Positions 16,628-25,625 are shown, counted from the first letter of the stretch. The stretch: 64,000 bases of DNA from Luteolibacter yonseiensis (GCF_016595465.1 NZ_JAENIK010000004.1:434001-498000); one strand, 5' to 3'. Translations and numbers: made by a program. Notes: generated by a model not told the origin, from the sequence alone.

Positions 16628-18181
16628 TTATTTGGCCTTCTTCGGCGCGGGTGCGGGCGCGGCGGGAGCTGCTCCGGCTTTCGGCTCGGGAGCCTTTTTG
16701 CCGGACTTGATATCCTCAAGCTGCTTTTTCGCCTCCGCCTTCTCCTTTTCGTCGAGCTTGCCGGAAATGTCGTCGAGAAGCTTTTTGGCATTCTCATCCC
16801 CGCGTTCTTCGGCGAGGGAGGCCAGCGCCCAGGCCTTCACGGGGTCCGCCTTGGTACCGATGCCTTCGTTGAGGAGCCGCGCGAGGGAAAGGGTCGCCGG
16901 TGCGTTGCCTTGGTTCGCGGCGAGCGTGTAGAGCTGGCCGGCATTTTCGATGTTCTGCTGCAGTCCGGCGGCGCCGCGCTCGTAAAGGGTGCCGAGATTG
17001 TTCTGGGCCTGGGCATAACCGCCCTGCGCCGCTCGGGTGAGCCATGCGACACCGGCCGCGCTGTCCGCGCTGGCGAGCTTTCCCGAAAGGTAGAGCAGGC
17101 CGAGCTCGTTCTGGGCTTCCGCGAGATTGCCGTTCGCGGCGGCGAGCAGGTATTTGTAGCCGACGAGCAGGTCGGGCTTGTCCGTGGAGAGCGTCTGCAC
17201 GGCGAGGCGGAAATTCGCGGCCGGGTTTCCACCCTCGGCGGCCTTTTCAAGCAAGGCGAGACCACGGGCGGGGTCTTTTTCGGTGCCTTTCCCCTGGATG
17301 TAGAAATCCGCGGTGCGCAGGATACAGTCGATCTGGCCCGCATCCTTGCCGCGTTCATACTCGCTGAGAGCGGCCTTCAGGTCCTTTTTGACGTTCTCCT
17401 CATAGTCGCCGAGCACGAGGTAGGCGGAATACTCCTTGGCATCGATGGCTTTCTTCAGCCACTCGCGGCCTTTCTTCTCGTCGCGGCTCTTTTCGTCACC
17501 GCTGAGGAGGCGCGATCCGAGCGCGGCCATGGCACCCGCGTCCCCGAGACCGGCGGCCTTGCCGTAATAGGCGAAGGATTCCTTGGGATTCTTCAGTTCC
17601 GGGAAGCCGAACTGGCCCTCATAAAAACGGGCGAGCAGGAGGATGGATGGGATGTCGCCCGCATCAGAGGCGCTTTTCCACCAATGAACGGCCTTGTCCG
17701 GGTCGGCAGTGGGCGAAAGACGACCACGCAGGTAGGCCTCTCCCAGAATACGGGCGGCGACGGCGGGATCATCCTTGGCGGCCGCTTCCAGCGCGTCCTT
17801 GGCTTGGTTGCGCTCCTCTTCCTTCTCGGAAGCAAGCAGGATGAAGGCGAGGCGGTAGGTGGCGTCCTTGTGCTTCAGCGCGGAAGCCTTGCGATAGTAT
17901 TCGAGGGCTTTTTCCTTGGAGATCTCCGCGCCCTTGCCGGACTCGGAAGCAAAGCCGAGAAGGTAGAGCGCCTCGGCATTGCCCTGCGCGGCAAGCGGAG
18001 TGGCGAGTTCGACCGCCTTCGTATGACGACCGGCTTGGAAAGCGTCGATCGCTTCCTTGGCCGGGCCCTCGGCCGCTGCCGGAAGCGAGGCCGAATTGTC
18101 CGATGGAAGGGAGACCGCGGCATGGACAGAAACCGTAAACGCTGATGCCAGCAACAGTTGGGAGAGTGAGCGGAGGCGCAT
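16628..18181 (-). CDS. Secreted Sel1-repeat protein
   Basis: The 517-residue protein begins with a signal peptide (MRLRSLSQLLLASAFTVSVHA); the start was chosen there rather than 13 codons upstream. Many Sel1-type TPR units of about 36 residues follow, with the pattern A-x-x-x-L-G-x-x-Y-x-x-G, for example AQNNLGTLYERGAAGLQQN and AQNELGLLYLSGKLASADS. The C-terminus is a helical Lys/Glu segment and an Ala/Pro/Lys tail (GAAPAAPAPAPKKAK). It is likely a periplasmic interaction protein; the partner is unknown. Confidence 0.9.
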   Translation of the reverse strand: MRLRSLSQLLLASAFTVSVHAAVSLPSDNSASLPAAAEGPAKEAIDAFQAGRHTKAVELATPLAAQGNAEALYLLGFASESGKGAEISKEKALEYYRKASALKHKDATYRLAFILLASEKEEERNQAKDALEAAAKDDPAVAARILGEAYLRGRLSPTADPDKAVHWWKSASDAGDIPSILLLARFYEGQFGFPELKNPKESFAYYGKAAGLGDAGAMAALGSRLLSGDEKSRDEKKGREWLKKAIDAKEYSAYLVLGDYEENVKKDLKAALSEYERGKDAGQIDCILRTADFYIQGKGTEKDPARGLALLEKAAEGGNPAANFRLAVQTLSTDKPDLLVGYKYLLAAANGNLAEAQNELGLLYLSGKLASADSAAGVAWLTRAAQGGYAQAQNNLGTLYERGAAGLQQNIENAGQLYTLAANQGNAPATLSLARLLNEGIGTKADPVKAWALASLAEERGDENAKKLLDDISGKLDEKEKAEAKKQLEDIKSGKKAPEPKAGAAPAAPAPAPKKAK

Positions 18182-18232
18182 TCCGCAAACTAGCGGCGGA
18201 ATCCTCGGAAATGCAAGCACGATGAAACCCGC

Positions 18233-19384
18233 TCAACCCCTGCTTTCCCAGCGCGTCCGGAGCTCGTTGACGCATTCGCCGAGCAGGACTTCATCGAACT
18301 CGTGCACGTCGACCCCACGCCCCACGTCCTCCAGCAACAGCACGGTGAGCTGGCCGCCGAGGTGCTCGCGGAATTCGTCCAACCCATCGAAAACGCGCCG
18401 CCGGCCGTTGTCATCCAGCCAATCCAGCGCCGGGTGGTAGATGCTGAGTTGCAGCCCGTCCAGCACACGCAGGATCTGCTCCGCGACGGAAAACTTCAAC
18501 AGCCCCGCCCGCGCCGAATAAAGCGTGTCCAGCGCCAGGCCGACGCCGACCGCAGGGGCGTGCGACAGCGAGTAGTGCGTCATCGCCTCCAGCTTGTGCG
18601 CCGCCCAGTGACCGAAGTCCAGCGGCCTGCTGGACCCCGTCTCGAACGGATCCCCTCCCGTCGCGATGTGGCGGGCGTGCAGGAGTGCGGATTTCTCCAC
18701 GCACGTCTCAAGAGCCCCGGGCTCCAACTCGGAGAGGGCGGCAAGGTTGTCCTCGATCCAGCCGAAGAACTCCGCATCGCGCACGAGCGCCACCTTCACC
18801 GCCTCGATCAGCCCGGCGCGGCGGGTCGTCTCGTCCTGGCTGTGAAGGAATTTGAAATCATTGATCACCGCGTAGGGCACTGAAAACGCTCCGACCCAGT
18901 TCTTTTTCCCGAACGAGTTGATCGCGCACTTCACTCCCACCCCGCTGTCGTCCTGGGAGAGGGTGGTGGTAGGAAACCTCACGAGGCGCACCCCGCGGTG
19001 GGCGGTCGCGGTCGCGTAGCCCACCGCATCCAGGAACGCCCCGCCGCCGATGACCAGCGCGTAGGAGTGCCGGTCCAGATGCGCCGCGTCGATCGCGGCC
19101 CAGATTTCCTTCACCAGGTGGTCGTCGGCCTTCGCCGCCTCGCCACCGGGAAAAATCGTGGTGCCGAGGAAATCCAGATCCAGCCCCGCGAAGTATTCCT
19201 GGATTTCATCCACCAGATCCGGCCAGAACGCGGCAACCGTTTCTTCCACGAAGATCATCGCCCTGCGGCCGCCGCCCTCCTTCAGGATTTCCGCAAGCGC
19301 GGGGTTTGCGGGGGAGAAAGCATCACGGGTGAAAACAATACGGTGCTTGAAGGTGACGGGAATCTGGAAATCGTAGCGGGACAT
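18233..19384 (-). CDS. AroB-like sugar phosphate cyclase (EboD-type motifs)
   Basis: The 383-residue protein starts at MSRYDFQIPVTFKHRIVFTR. It belongs to the dehydroquinate-synthase fold: NAD-binding VIGGGAFLDAVGYATATAHRG, substrate loop TTTLSQDDSGVGVKCAINSF, GLIEAVKVALVRD and the metal His pair in PLDFGHWAAHKLE. Canonical AroB has DSSVGGKT and FGHTFGHAIE, so it differs at the substrate loop. The HRGVRLVRFPTTTLSQDDSGVGVK and ARPLDFGHWAAHK-like stretches match my memory of EboD cyclases from ebo clusters, but no other ebo gene is near. It is divergent to the Nudix gene with a 68-bp gap. Confidence 0.85.
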   Translation of the reverse strand: MSRYDFQIPVTFKHRIVFTRDAFSPANPALAEILKEGGGRRAMIFVEETVAAFWPDLVDEIQEYFAGLDLDFLGTTIFPGGEAAKADDHLVKEIWAAIDAAHLDRHSYALVIGGGAFLDAVGYATATAHRGVRLVRFPTTTLSQDDSGVGVKCAINSFGKKNWVGAFSVPYAVINDFKFLHSQDETTRRAGLIEAVKVALVRDAEFFGWIEDNLAALSELEPGALETCVEKSALLHARHIATGGDPFETGSSRPLDFGHWAAHKLEAMTHYSLSHAPAVGVGLALDTLYSARAGLLKFSVAEQILRVLDGLQLSIYHPALDWLDDNGRRRVFDGLDEFREHLGGQLTVLLLEDVGRGVDVHEFDEVLLGECVNELRTRWESRG

Positions 19385-19452
19385 CAGGACGCGGGAGCAG
19401 TAGCCCGCTTTACGCCGCCGCGCCACCGTTTCTTGCCCCAAATATTCACCCC

Positions 19453-19977
19453 ATGCCGACTCCTGAAACACTTTATGCGTCCCGCTGGCTCAGCCTCCAC
19501 CGCATCGGCAAGTGGGAATTCGTCCGCCGTCCCCATGCGGACGCGGCGGTCGGCATCCTCGCGATCACCCCGGAAAAGGAGATCGTGCTGGTCGAGCAAT
19601 ACCGCATTCCCATGCAACGCCTGGTCATCGAGGTGCCTGCGGGACTCGTCGGCGACGAGCCGGAATTCGCGGGCGAATCCCTCGCGGAAAGCGCCGGACG
19701 CGAGCTTCTCGAGGAAACAGGCTACCGCGCGGGAACCATCATCCCGCTGATTGCCAGCCCGACTTCCTCAGGCATGACCTCGGAAACGACCCATCTGTTC
19801 CACGCCACGGATCTCGTCCGCGAGGGCGACGGCGGCGGAGTGGACGGAGAGAACATCATCGTCCATCACGTCCCGCTTTCCAACCTGCGGGGGTGGCTCG
19901 CCGGGCAGGAGGCCGAGGGGAAACTCATCGACTTCAAGATCCACGCCGCTCTCTGGCTGGCGGGAGTCCATTGCTGA
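19453..19977 (+). CDS. Nudix hydrolase, ADP-ribose pyrophosphatase-like
   Basis: The 174-residue protein has the full Nudix box: Gly in AGLVGDEPEF, then GESLAESAGRELLEETGYRAG with the REx2EE core. The pattern before it (VGILAITPEKEIVLVEQYRIPMQ and EVPAGLVGD) and the following IASPTSSGMTSETTHLF are typical of the NudF/ADP-ribose subgroup. It likely cleaves ADP-ribose or a related nucleotide sugar with Mg2+. Its promoter shares the 68-bp gap with the divergent cyclase gene. It converges on the menH-like gene. Confidence 0.92.
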   Translation: MPTPETLYASRWLSLHRIGKWEFVRRPHADAAVGILAITPEKEIVLVEQYRIPMQRLVIEVPAGLVGDEPEFAGESLAESAGRELLEETGYRAGTIIPLIASPTSSGMTSETTHLFHATDLVREGDGGGVDGENIIVHHVPLSNLRGWLAGQEAEGKLIDFKIHAALWLAGVHC

Positions 19978-20000
19978 GGAACCCACCCCGCCGGGCAAGC

Positions 20001-20789
20001 TCAGCGGAGGCTGCCGAGCTTGAGAAATCCGGACACGGTCTCCGCAAACCATTCATCCGCCTCCCACGGCACGCGGTGCCCCGAGCCCGGGGCGATGGCG
20101 AGGTGGCCGTTCGGCAGCAGCGGAACGGCCCGCCCGGCGAGTTCGCGGAATTTCGCATCGTTCTCCCCGACGACCCACAACACGGGGATGGTGATTTCGC
20201 CCAAGCGATCCCACAGCGGCTGCTGTGCTCCCAGCGACCAGTCGACAAAGCTGCGGGCGATCTCACGGCGGCGCATGATGAGGCTGCCGGATGCCTGTTT
20301 TTCCCGCGCGATGGGTTTCCCCAATACGGGCTGCCCGTTCCAAGCGTCCTGAAATTCCTGCCAGTTCCCCGCCAGCGCGCGCGAGGCCCAGGCGGTATCC
20401 GTGGTCCTTCGGCTGGCGCGGTCCGCTTCATCCTCCAACCCCGGATGCGCGCCGACAATGATGGCGGCCTGCCATGGATGTGGGTTTTCCAGCAGCGCGT
20501 GCAGCGCCATCCGTCCTCCCATGGAGTAGCCGAGCAGGGCGCGGCCCCTGTTCCTGGAAATCTCGCCGCTGGCGTCGGCATTCAATGCCTTTCCAAACTC
20601 CGGCAGCGACATGGGACAGCAATCCAAAAACCGCCACAAGTCCACCGCACGGGTGCCGATGCCTCCCGCCGCGAGACTCTTCGCAAAACCGCGCCAGTCG
20701 GACGCCATGCCCACCGCTCCGTGCAGGCACCAGCATTCCATGGGGCCGGCCTCGCGCCGTTCGTCGGTTTGTTTCGAATATTGGATCAC
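20001..20789 (-). CDS. menH: Alpha/beta hydrolase, probable MenH (SHCHC synthase)
   Basis: Up to 262 residues. The start is GTG 20789 overlapping the upstream stop (GTGA), or ATG 20741. Features: LHGAVGMASDW (oxyanion HG), nucleophile elbow LLGYSMGGRMALHALLE, acid in VVGENDAKF and His in GSGHRVPWE. The MenH-specific stretch VGAHPGLEDEADRASRR with downstream WASR supports 2-succinyl-6-hydroxy-2,4-cyclohexadiene-1-carboxylate synthase of menaquinone synthesis. menB is also in the window, about 19 kb away. A generic hydrolase remains possible. The 4-bp overlap suggests translational coupling to the GYF_2 protein. Confidence 0.75.
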   Translation of the reverse strand: MIQYSKQTDERREAGPMECWCLHGAVGMASDWRGFAKSLAAGGIGTRAVDLWRFLDCCPMSLPEFGKALNADASGEISRNRGRALLGYSMGGRMALHALLENPHPWQAAIIVGAHPGLEDEADRASRRTTDTAWASRALAGNWQEFQDAWNGQPVLGKPIAREKQASGSLIMRRREIARSFVDWSLGAQQPLWDRLGEITIPVLWVVGENDAKFRELAGRAVPLLPNGHLAIAPGSGHRVPWEADEWFAETVSGFLKLGSLR

Positions 20790-21553
20790 GGCTGGGGGGA
20801 GGCGGACGCGCCCCGCGCGTCCTGGAGTTCGCGGAGCGCGTCCTGAAACTGTTGCTGGATCTCAGGGGAACCCGCCGCACCCATCATCACGGCGACCGCC
20901 GCCACGAGGGCGACGAGGGCGAGAAGGGTGACGAGCCAATAGATGATGGCCAGGAAGATGCCCGCGCCATCCATTTTCTTGTGGAAGGCATATCCGGCGG
21001 GGCAGGCGAAACAGCGGTAGCCCACCCAGATGCTGACCGGCGGAATGACGTAGCCGATGATCCACCAGCGGCTCATTCCCAGATTCACCAGCCGCTGGAA
21101 AGCGTAGTGGAACATGAACAAGACCGGCAGGACCAAGCTTCCCAAGGCGATCCAGCGGGTGATCTCTTCTCCCAGCCGGGCGAGGAGGAAAGGCGTGGCG
21201 AGGCCCGTGGTGAAACTGATCAAAAAGGGCAGGATCAGTATGACAAAAAGGTAGCTGCGCCGTCTCGCACCCGGCCATGCTCCCTGATCGGCCAGCGATC
21301 CATGCTCCGGCGGCTCATAGGGATCCAGATTCACCTCCGGAGCCGCATCGGTTTTAACCGGGGCGACGCGCTCGAACAATCCTTCGACTTCTCCGGCGGG
21401 CTTCCACTCGGCCATGCCCTGGGTCCAAACCATGTCCAGGCGTGGGTTCAATTCGGAATTCGCGGCCTTGATCCGCAGATCCGCATAGGACACCGGACCG
21501 ATCCGCTCGCCCTCACGGGTGAAAAACCAGGCTCCACCTTCAATGTCATCCAT
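20786..21553 (-). CDS. GYF_2-domain membrane protein
   Basis: The 255-residue protein has an N-terminal GYF_2 (DUF4339) domain, residues about 8-62: WFFTREGERIGPVSYADLR ... WTQGMAEWKPAGE. This is the usual W-x-x-x-x-x-x-x-G-P pattern. An acidic/Pro linker is followed by about four hydrophobic segments (SYLFVILILPFLISF, IALGSLVLPVLFMF, WWIIGYVIPPVSIWV, GIFLAIIYWLVTLLALVALV), with a C-terminal Gln-rich tail. GYF_2 domains occur at the N-terminus of many bacterial membrane proteins; the ligand is unknown. Confidence 0.88.
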   Translation of the reverse strand: MDDIEGGAWFFTREGERIGPVSYADLRIKAANSELNPRLDMVWTQGMAEWKPAGEVEGLFERVAPVKTDAAPEVNLDPYEPPEHGSLADQGAWPGARRRSYLFVILILPFLISFTTGLATPFLLARLGEEITRWIALGSLVLPVLFMFHYAFQRLVNLGMSRWWIIGYVIPPVSIWVGYRCFACPAGYAFHKKMDGAGIFLAIIYWLVTLLALVALVAAVAVMMGAAGSPEIQQQFQDALRELQDARGASASPQP

Positions 21554-21694
21554 GGAAGTTGAATATCCAAGTTTCCAAACCCTGTCAAACAGCGGAGGAC
21601 ACCGCTTGGATCGGGTAGACTTCCCACCAAGGCCGCATGACCGATGAATTCGGAGGATCAGGTTCCTTTTTCCCTACACTTGATGTGGATTATT

Positions 21695-22177
21695 TCAGGG
21701 GTTTACGTAACCCAACTCCTTCAGAACCGCAGCCAGACGGGTGAGTCGTTCACCGATCCGCTCACCTTCCCGCGCCAGACAATCGCGGAAGAGCGCGATG
21801 TCTTCATCAATTTCGGTATTGGACGTATTGACCGAAATTTCCATCATACTTCCCTGAAGATCAATGCTTCCGATCGCGGGTGATGCGGGATCGTACAGCT
21901 TTTCGAAGCGGTATGCGTCGTTCATGTATTTCTGCGTCTTGCAGATCAGAAGGGCAAGATCGAGCACCCGGTGGAGTGGCATTTCCTCAGATTGACGGGA
22001 CCATTTGCCACCCGTGTGCCTCCAGACTTTCGCGGAAATATCCACGTTGCCTTTTTGATTCCACTGGGCAAGCCCCAGCGAGAGACCTTTGGCATCGGAA
22101 CCGCCTTTCGCCTCAATCCGATCGTAATTTTCCGCCACGAAGACGGCTTTATGTTTCAGGTGGTTGGGAATCTTCAT
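21695..22177 (-). CDS. Small conserved hypothetical protein (probably DUF6530)
   Basis: The 160-residue soluble protein begins MKIPNHLKHKAVFVAENYDR. Notable segments are GLSLGLAQWNQ, DISAKVWRHTGGKWSRQSEE and MPLHRVLDLALLICKTQKYM, then an acidic C-terminus. I believe this matches the uncharacterised family DUF6530, from memory only. There is no signal peptide or known catalytic motif. Its upstream region is AT-rich with tandem octamers overlapping the start codon, unlike the rest of the window. Confidence 0.75.
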   Translation of the reverse strand: MKIPNHLKHKAVFVAENYDRIEAKGGSDAKGLSLGLAQWNQKGNVDISAKVWRHTGGKWSRQSEEMPLHRVLDLALLICKTQKYMNDAYRFEKLYDPASPAIGSIDLQGSMMEISVNTSNTEIDEDIALFRDCLAREGERIGERLTRLAAVLKELGYVNP

Positions 22178-22192
22178 TTAGTAATTTAGTAA
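22177..22192 (-). repeat. Tandem 8-bp repeat overlapping the start of the DUF6530-like gene
   Basis: TTTAGTAA occurs twice head to tail (22177-22184, 22185-22192) and a diverged AGTAAAT follows at 22204. On the coding strand this reads TTACTAAATTACTAAATG, running into the start codon. It may be an operator or translational element; no Shine-Dalgarno is visible. Confidence 0.5.
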
Positions 22193-22284
22193 AATACTAG
22201 AGTAGTAAATTTCACTTGCAACGCAAATATGCCGGAGTTTGAAAAAACAAAATGCCAGCTTCAGAAGGCACACAGCTCAAAGAC

Positions 22285-23058
22285 TCACGTCCCCCGCACC
22301 GTGATTTTATCTGCTTTCAGCCAAGTCCGGATGACACCCGGGGCGCCGGTGAGGTTTCCCAACATCCGCCAGTTCGAGCGTTGGAGCACGATCGCATCGG
22401 CGGGTTCTTCATCCACCACACACCATGGACTGGAACCGGAGGAGTGGATGAAACGGAAATCACCGTTCCGCACGACAATGAACGCGACGTGGGTATCCAG
22501 CCCGATGACATAAATTCCGGACTCGAGCTTGGCAACATCTCCGGCGAAGGCCTGGTAATTCTTTCCGATGGTGAGCGCGCAGGACTCCTTGGGGAGGAAC
22601 GAGCGCAGGATGTTTTCCGACGGCTGCTGCGCGAGTTGGTAACGGTCCACCCGGAATCCGGCGTCTTTCAAAACGGTGGCGACGAAATAACCGCAGGCGA
22701 TCTTCCCGCTGCCGGGCTCTCCTGCGGTTCCGTTGAAGTCCCACGGCGTGCCGAGCCAGCAGCGCATCATTTCCGGCAGGCATTGTTCCAGAATCACCCG
22801 CGCGTCATGTTCCACCGCCTCACGCCCGGCCCGGTTGCGCGCCTTCCGATGGCGCTCCGCGAGGTCCACCCGCCAGCGGTCGAGGTCCTTGATAAGCACC
22901 CCATATTTTTCGGGATCCGGCTGGAACTTCCGGCGGAATCCCAAGTCCACCCCACCCTTCGTCTTCCCCCATGCGTTGGCCAGCGGCTCCCGCAACAACC
23001 ACACCGTACCCGCGGTCGAAGCCAGCAGCAGGATCATCAGCAGTCCGGATTTTCGCAC
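22285..23058 (-). CDS. Membrane-anchored NlpC/P60-like cysteine peptidase fold protein
   Basis: The 257-residue protein has an N-terminal hydrophobic anchor (MRKSGLLMILLLASTAGTVWLL). The globular part shows the NlpC/P60-like order: a Cys at the start of a helix in KIACGYFVATVLKDAGF, and a His opening a strand in IGLDTHVAFIVVRNGDFRFIHSS. The family assignment is by pattern, not by overall similarity. It could act on peptidoglycan cross-links or be an unrelated papain-like amidase. It is divergent to nth with a 53-bp gap. Confidence 0.7.
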   Translation of the reverse strand: MRKSGLLMILLLASTAGTVWLLREPLANAWGKTKGGVDLGFRRKFQPDPEKYGVLIKDLDRWRVDLAERHRKARNRAGREAVEHDARVILEQCLPEMMRCWLGTPWDFNGTAGEPGSGKIACGYFVATVLKDAGFRVDRYQLAQQPSENILRSFLPKESCALTIGKNYQAFAGDVAKLESGIYVIGLDTHVAFIVVRNGDFRFIHSSGSSPWCVVDEEPADAIVLQRSNWRMLGNLTGAPGVIRTWLKADKITVRGT

Positions 23059-23111
23059 GACCGCAGCCTAAAACGGTTGCACCGCCGCCACAAGCCCGGG
23101 AAACTCGCCGC

Positions 23112-23735
23112 ATGCTCAAGCAACAACGCGCCGACCACGTCCGGCGGCGGCTCCAGGAACTCTACCCGGAAACCCCGATCCCGCTCGACCACAAGGACGC
23201 CTACACCCTGCTCGTCGCCGTGTTGCTCTCCGCCCAATGCACCGACGTGCGCGTGATTCTCGTCACGCCCGCGCTTTTCGCCCTCGCGGACAACCCGTAC
23301 GACATGATGCGCGTGCCGGTGGAGAAAATCCAGGCGATCATCCGTCCCTGCGGCCTGTCACCCCGCAAATCCGCCGCCATTTCCGAGCTGTCGAAGATCC
23401 TCGTGGAAAAACACGGAGGCGGGGTTCCGCAGGATTTCGCCGCGCTGGAAGCCCTGCCCGGCGTGGGCCACAAGACCGCGTCCGTGGTGATGGCCCAGGC
23501 CTTCGGTGTTCCGGCGTTTCCGGTGGATACCCACATCCACCGGCTCGCCACCCGTTGGAAACTCACTTCCGGAAAAAACGTCGTCGAGACCGAGCGGGAT
23601 TTGAAAAAACTTTTCCCGCGCGATTCATGGAACCGACTGCACCTGCAGATCATCTTCTACGGCCGCGAGCACTGCACCGCCCGTGGCTGCGACGGAAAAC
23701 GCTGCCTGCTTTGTCGCGAGCTTTTCGCGAAATGA
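23112..23735 (+). CDS. nth: Endonuclease III
   Basis: The 207-residue protein starts at MLKQQRADHVRRRLQELYP. It has the helix-hairpin-helix ALPGVGHKTASVVMAQAF with the catalytic Lys (GHKTA), and VDTHIHRLATRW with the catalytic Asp, so it is a bifunctional DNA glycosylase/AP lyase for oxidised pyrimidines. The C-terminal cysteines read HCTARGCDGKRCLLC, spaced C-x4-C-x4-C-x2-C, not the usual C-x6-C-x2-C-x5-C of the 4Fe-4S loop. The chain ends six residues later. The cluster may be bound differently or absent. Confidence 0.95.
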   Translation: MLKQQRADHVRRRLQELYPETPIPLDHKDAYTLLVAVLLSAQCTDVRVILVTPALFALADNPYDMMRVPVEKIQAIIRPCGLSPRKSAAISELSKILVEKHGGGVPQDFAALEALPGVGHKTASVVMAQAFGVPAFPVDTHIHRLATRWKLTSGKNVVETERDLKKLFPRDSWNRLHLQIIFYGREHCTARGCDGKRCLLCRELFAK

Positions 23736-23812
23736 TTCCCAATCCTCCCTGCGCCCGGCGATAGAGCCCGCCCTTCCCGAAAGTTCCCACCACCCGAACC
23801 CGTTTGCCCCAT

Positions 23813-25555
23813 ATGAGAATCCGCTGTTCGCTGCTCGTCATCGCGCTCCTGTGCGCCGGCGGCCAGGCCCGGTCACAGAACGCGAATCTGGAGGCCTTGG
23901 TGAAAAAGGCCCGGACCGCCATGACCGCGGAACTCTGGGAAGAGGCTCTGGACCTGAACAAGCGGGTGATCAGCCGCTTCGGCCAGGATAATCCCTACCG
24001 TCTCTATGGCGCGCAGTTCGGCACCGTCTATTACCGCAAGGGACTGTGCGAGATGAAGCTCAAGCGCTGGGAGGACGCCATGCGCTCGTTTGAGGATTGC
24101 TACCAGAACTTCCCGAACAGCGGCCCGGATCAGAACAACATCTATCAAAAACTCGCCCTGTTGAAATGGGGGGAGTCCGCGATGGGCGCTGAGAAGTGGG
24201 AGCTGGCCCTCAGCCGTTTCACGAAGTTTTCCGACGAGCGGAACACGGAGCAGGACGTTTTCCCCCAGGGCTCCTTCCACATCAATCTCGCGATCTGCCA
24301 CTACAAGCTCGGGCAGGTCCCGGCGGGCAACGACCACCTCGAGATCGCCATCCGCAACAAAACCAACTTCCCCACGCCGGAAACGGGCATCGTCGCCGGA
24401 TTCCAAGCCATGATGGAAACCGCCATCGCCGCACGTGACGAGCAGGTGCTGCTGGATTTCATCGTGAAAAACCGTGGTGAGCTCATCATCCCGCAGGCGG
24501 AGATGGAGAAATTTTCCGGGGTGTTCCTCAAGCTCGCCGGGGACGCGCTCACCGCGGGCATGACACGCTCCGCGCTGGCCCTCTACCAGTTCGTGCCGGA
24601 TACCGGGGAGGATTCCACGGAAGCCATCAAGCTCGCCGCCCTCGCCCTCATCCACGAACAAAGCGGCAACGTGCGGGGAGCCACCGCCGCCTATCTGCAG
24701 ATCGTCCGCTATTTCCCGAAGACGGCGAACCGGGAGAACCATCTCTACCAACTCGTCCGCACCGCCTCCCTGATCGGCGAGCACGAGATCGCGGAGAACG
24801 CCGCAGGCGACCTGTTGCGCGAGTTTCCCGCTTCCGGCCATCTCGCGGAAGTCCGGGACGCGGGCATCGGCTTCCCCGACAACGGACCTCCCGTCGAGTT
24901 CACCGTGCCGGACAAGGCGGACTTCGCCTTGAGCGCCGTCCCGGGGATCGACGGATTCGTCGCGGCCATCGATTTCTTCCAGGGGCGCAAATATTACGAA
25001 GCGAAGGCGGCGTTCACCCGGCTGGCTTCGTCCCCGGGTGAGAACGGCATTCTGGCGAAATTCTATCTGTGCGAATGCCTCCGCAAGATCGGGGATCTGG
25101 ACGGGATGCTGAAAGAGCTGCCGTCCGTGGGGAAAAGCGCCAGCCTTGGCCCGCGGCGGCTGCGGCAGTTGGAGATCGATACCCTCTGGGACGCGGTGCG
25201 GCACAAAAACTGGAAGGACCTCGCCTCCCTCGCCGCCAGCCGCGACAACGAACGCCTGCCCAACGACCAGCGCGCCCAGGTCGCCCATTGCCACGGCCTC
25301 GCCCTCGAAGCGCTCGGCCAGCCTTCGGAGGCGCTCAATGCCTTCAACACCGCCATGACGGCGGACGCCGGAGCCTCCGAGGAAATCGCACGGGACGCCG
25401 CCATGCACGTCCTGCGCATCCTGCTGGCGGATCCTGAATCCAAAACCCCCGGCACTCCCAAACAGAAGGAGGCGGCCGCCGTCGCCACGCTTTTCGAATT
25501 CTCCCTCGGTGCCGGAATGCCGCTGCCACACGAATTCCGCGTGTTTCTCAAATGA
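23813..25555 (+). CDS. Secreted tetratricopeptide repeat protein
   Basis: The 580-residue protein has a signal peptide (MRIRCSLLVIALLCAGGQARS); an ATG three codons upstream is equally possible. TPR-like units are spread throughout, for example AELWEEALDLNKRVISRFG, YYRKGLCEMKLKRWEDAMRSF and EKWELALSRFTKFSDERN in the N-terminal third, with weaker units later. No enzymatic motif is seen. It resembles periplasmic TPR proteins that accompany envelope machines, but no partner is obvious here. It stands between nth and the phosphatase on the same strand. Confidence 0.85.
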   Translation: MRIRCSLLVIALLCAGGQARSQNANLEALVKKARTAMTAELWEEALDLNKRVISRFGQDNPYRLYGAQFGTVYYRKGLCEMKLKRWEDAMRSFEDCYQNFPNSGPDQNNIYQKLALLKWGESAMGAEKWELALSRFTKFSDERNTEQDVFPQGSFHINLAICHYKLGQVPAGNDHLEIAIRNKTNFPTPETGIVAGFQAMMETAIAARDEQVLLDFIVKNRGELIIPQAEMEKFSGVFLKLAGDALTAGMTRSALALYQFVPDTGEDSTEAIKLAALALIHEQSGNVRGATAAYLQIVRYFPKTANRENHLYQLVRTASLIGEHEIAENAAGDLLREFPASGHLAEVRDAGIGFPDNGPPVEFTVPDKADFALSAVPGIDGFVAAIDFFQGRKYYEAKAAFTRLASSPGENGILAKFYLCECLRKIGDLDGMLKELPSVGKSASLGPRRLRQLEIDTLWDAVRHKNWKDLASLAASRDNERLPNDQRAQVAHCHGLALEALGQPSEALNAFNTAMTADAGASEEIARDAAMHVLRILLADPESKTPGTPKQKEAAAVATLFEFSLGAGMPLPHEFRVFLK

Positions 25556-25625
25556 TGCTGCCGTAGCCCGGAACCTCCCGCGTTCCCTGCAACTTCCTTC
25601 CGTTTTCCACCGTTCAATCCACACC

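Noticed and set aside
16613..18145. 510-codon plus-strand frame opposite the Sel1 gene
   Set aside because: The minus strand encodes a clear Sel1 protein with signal peptide; the plus frame only mirrors its Ala-rich codons.
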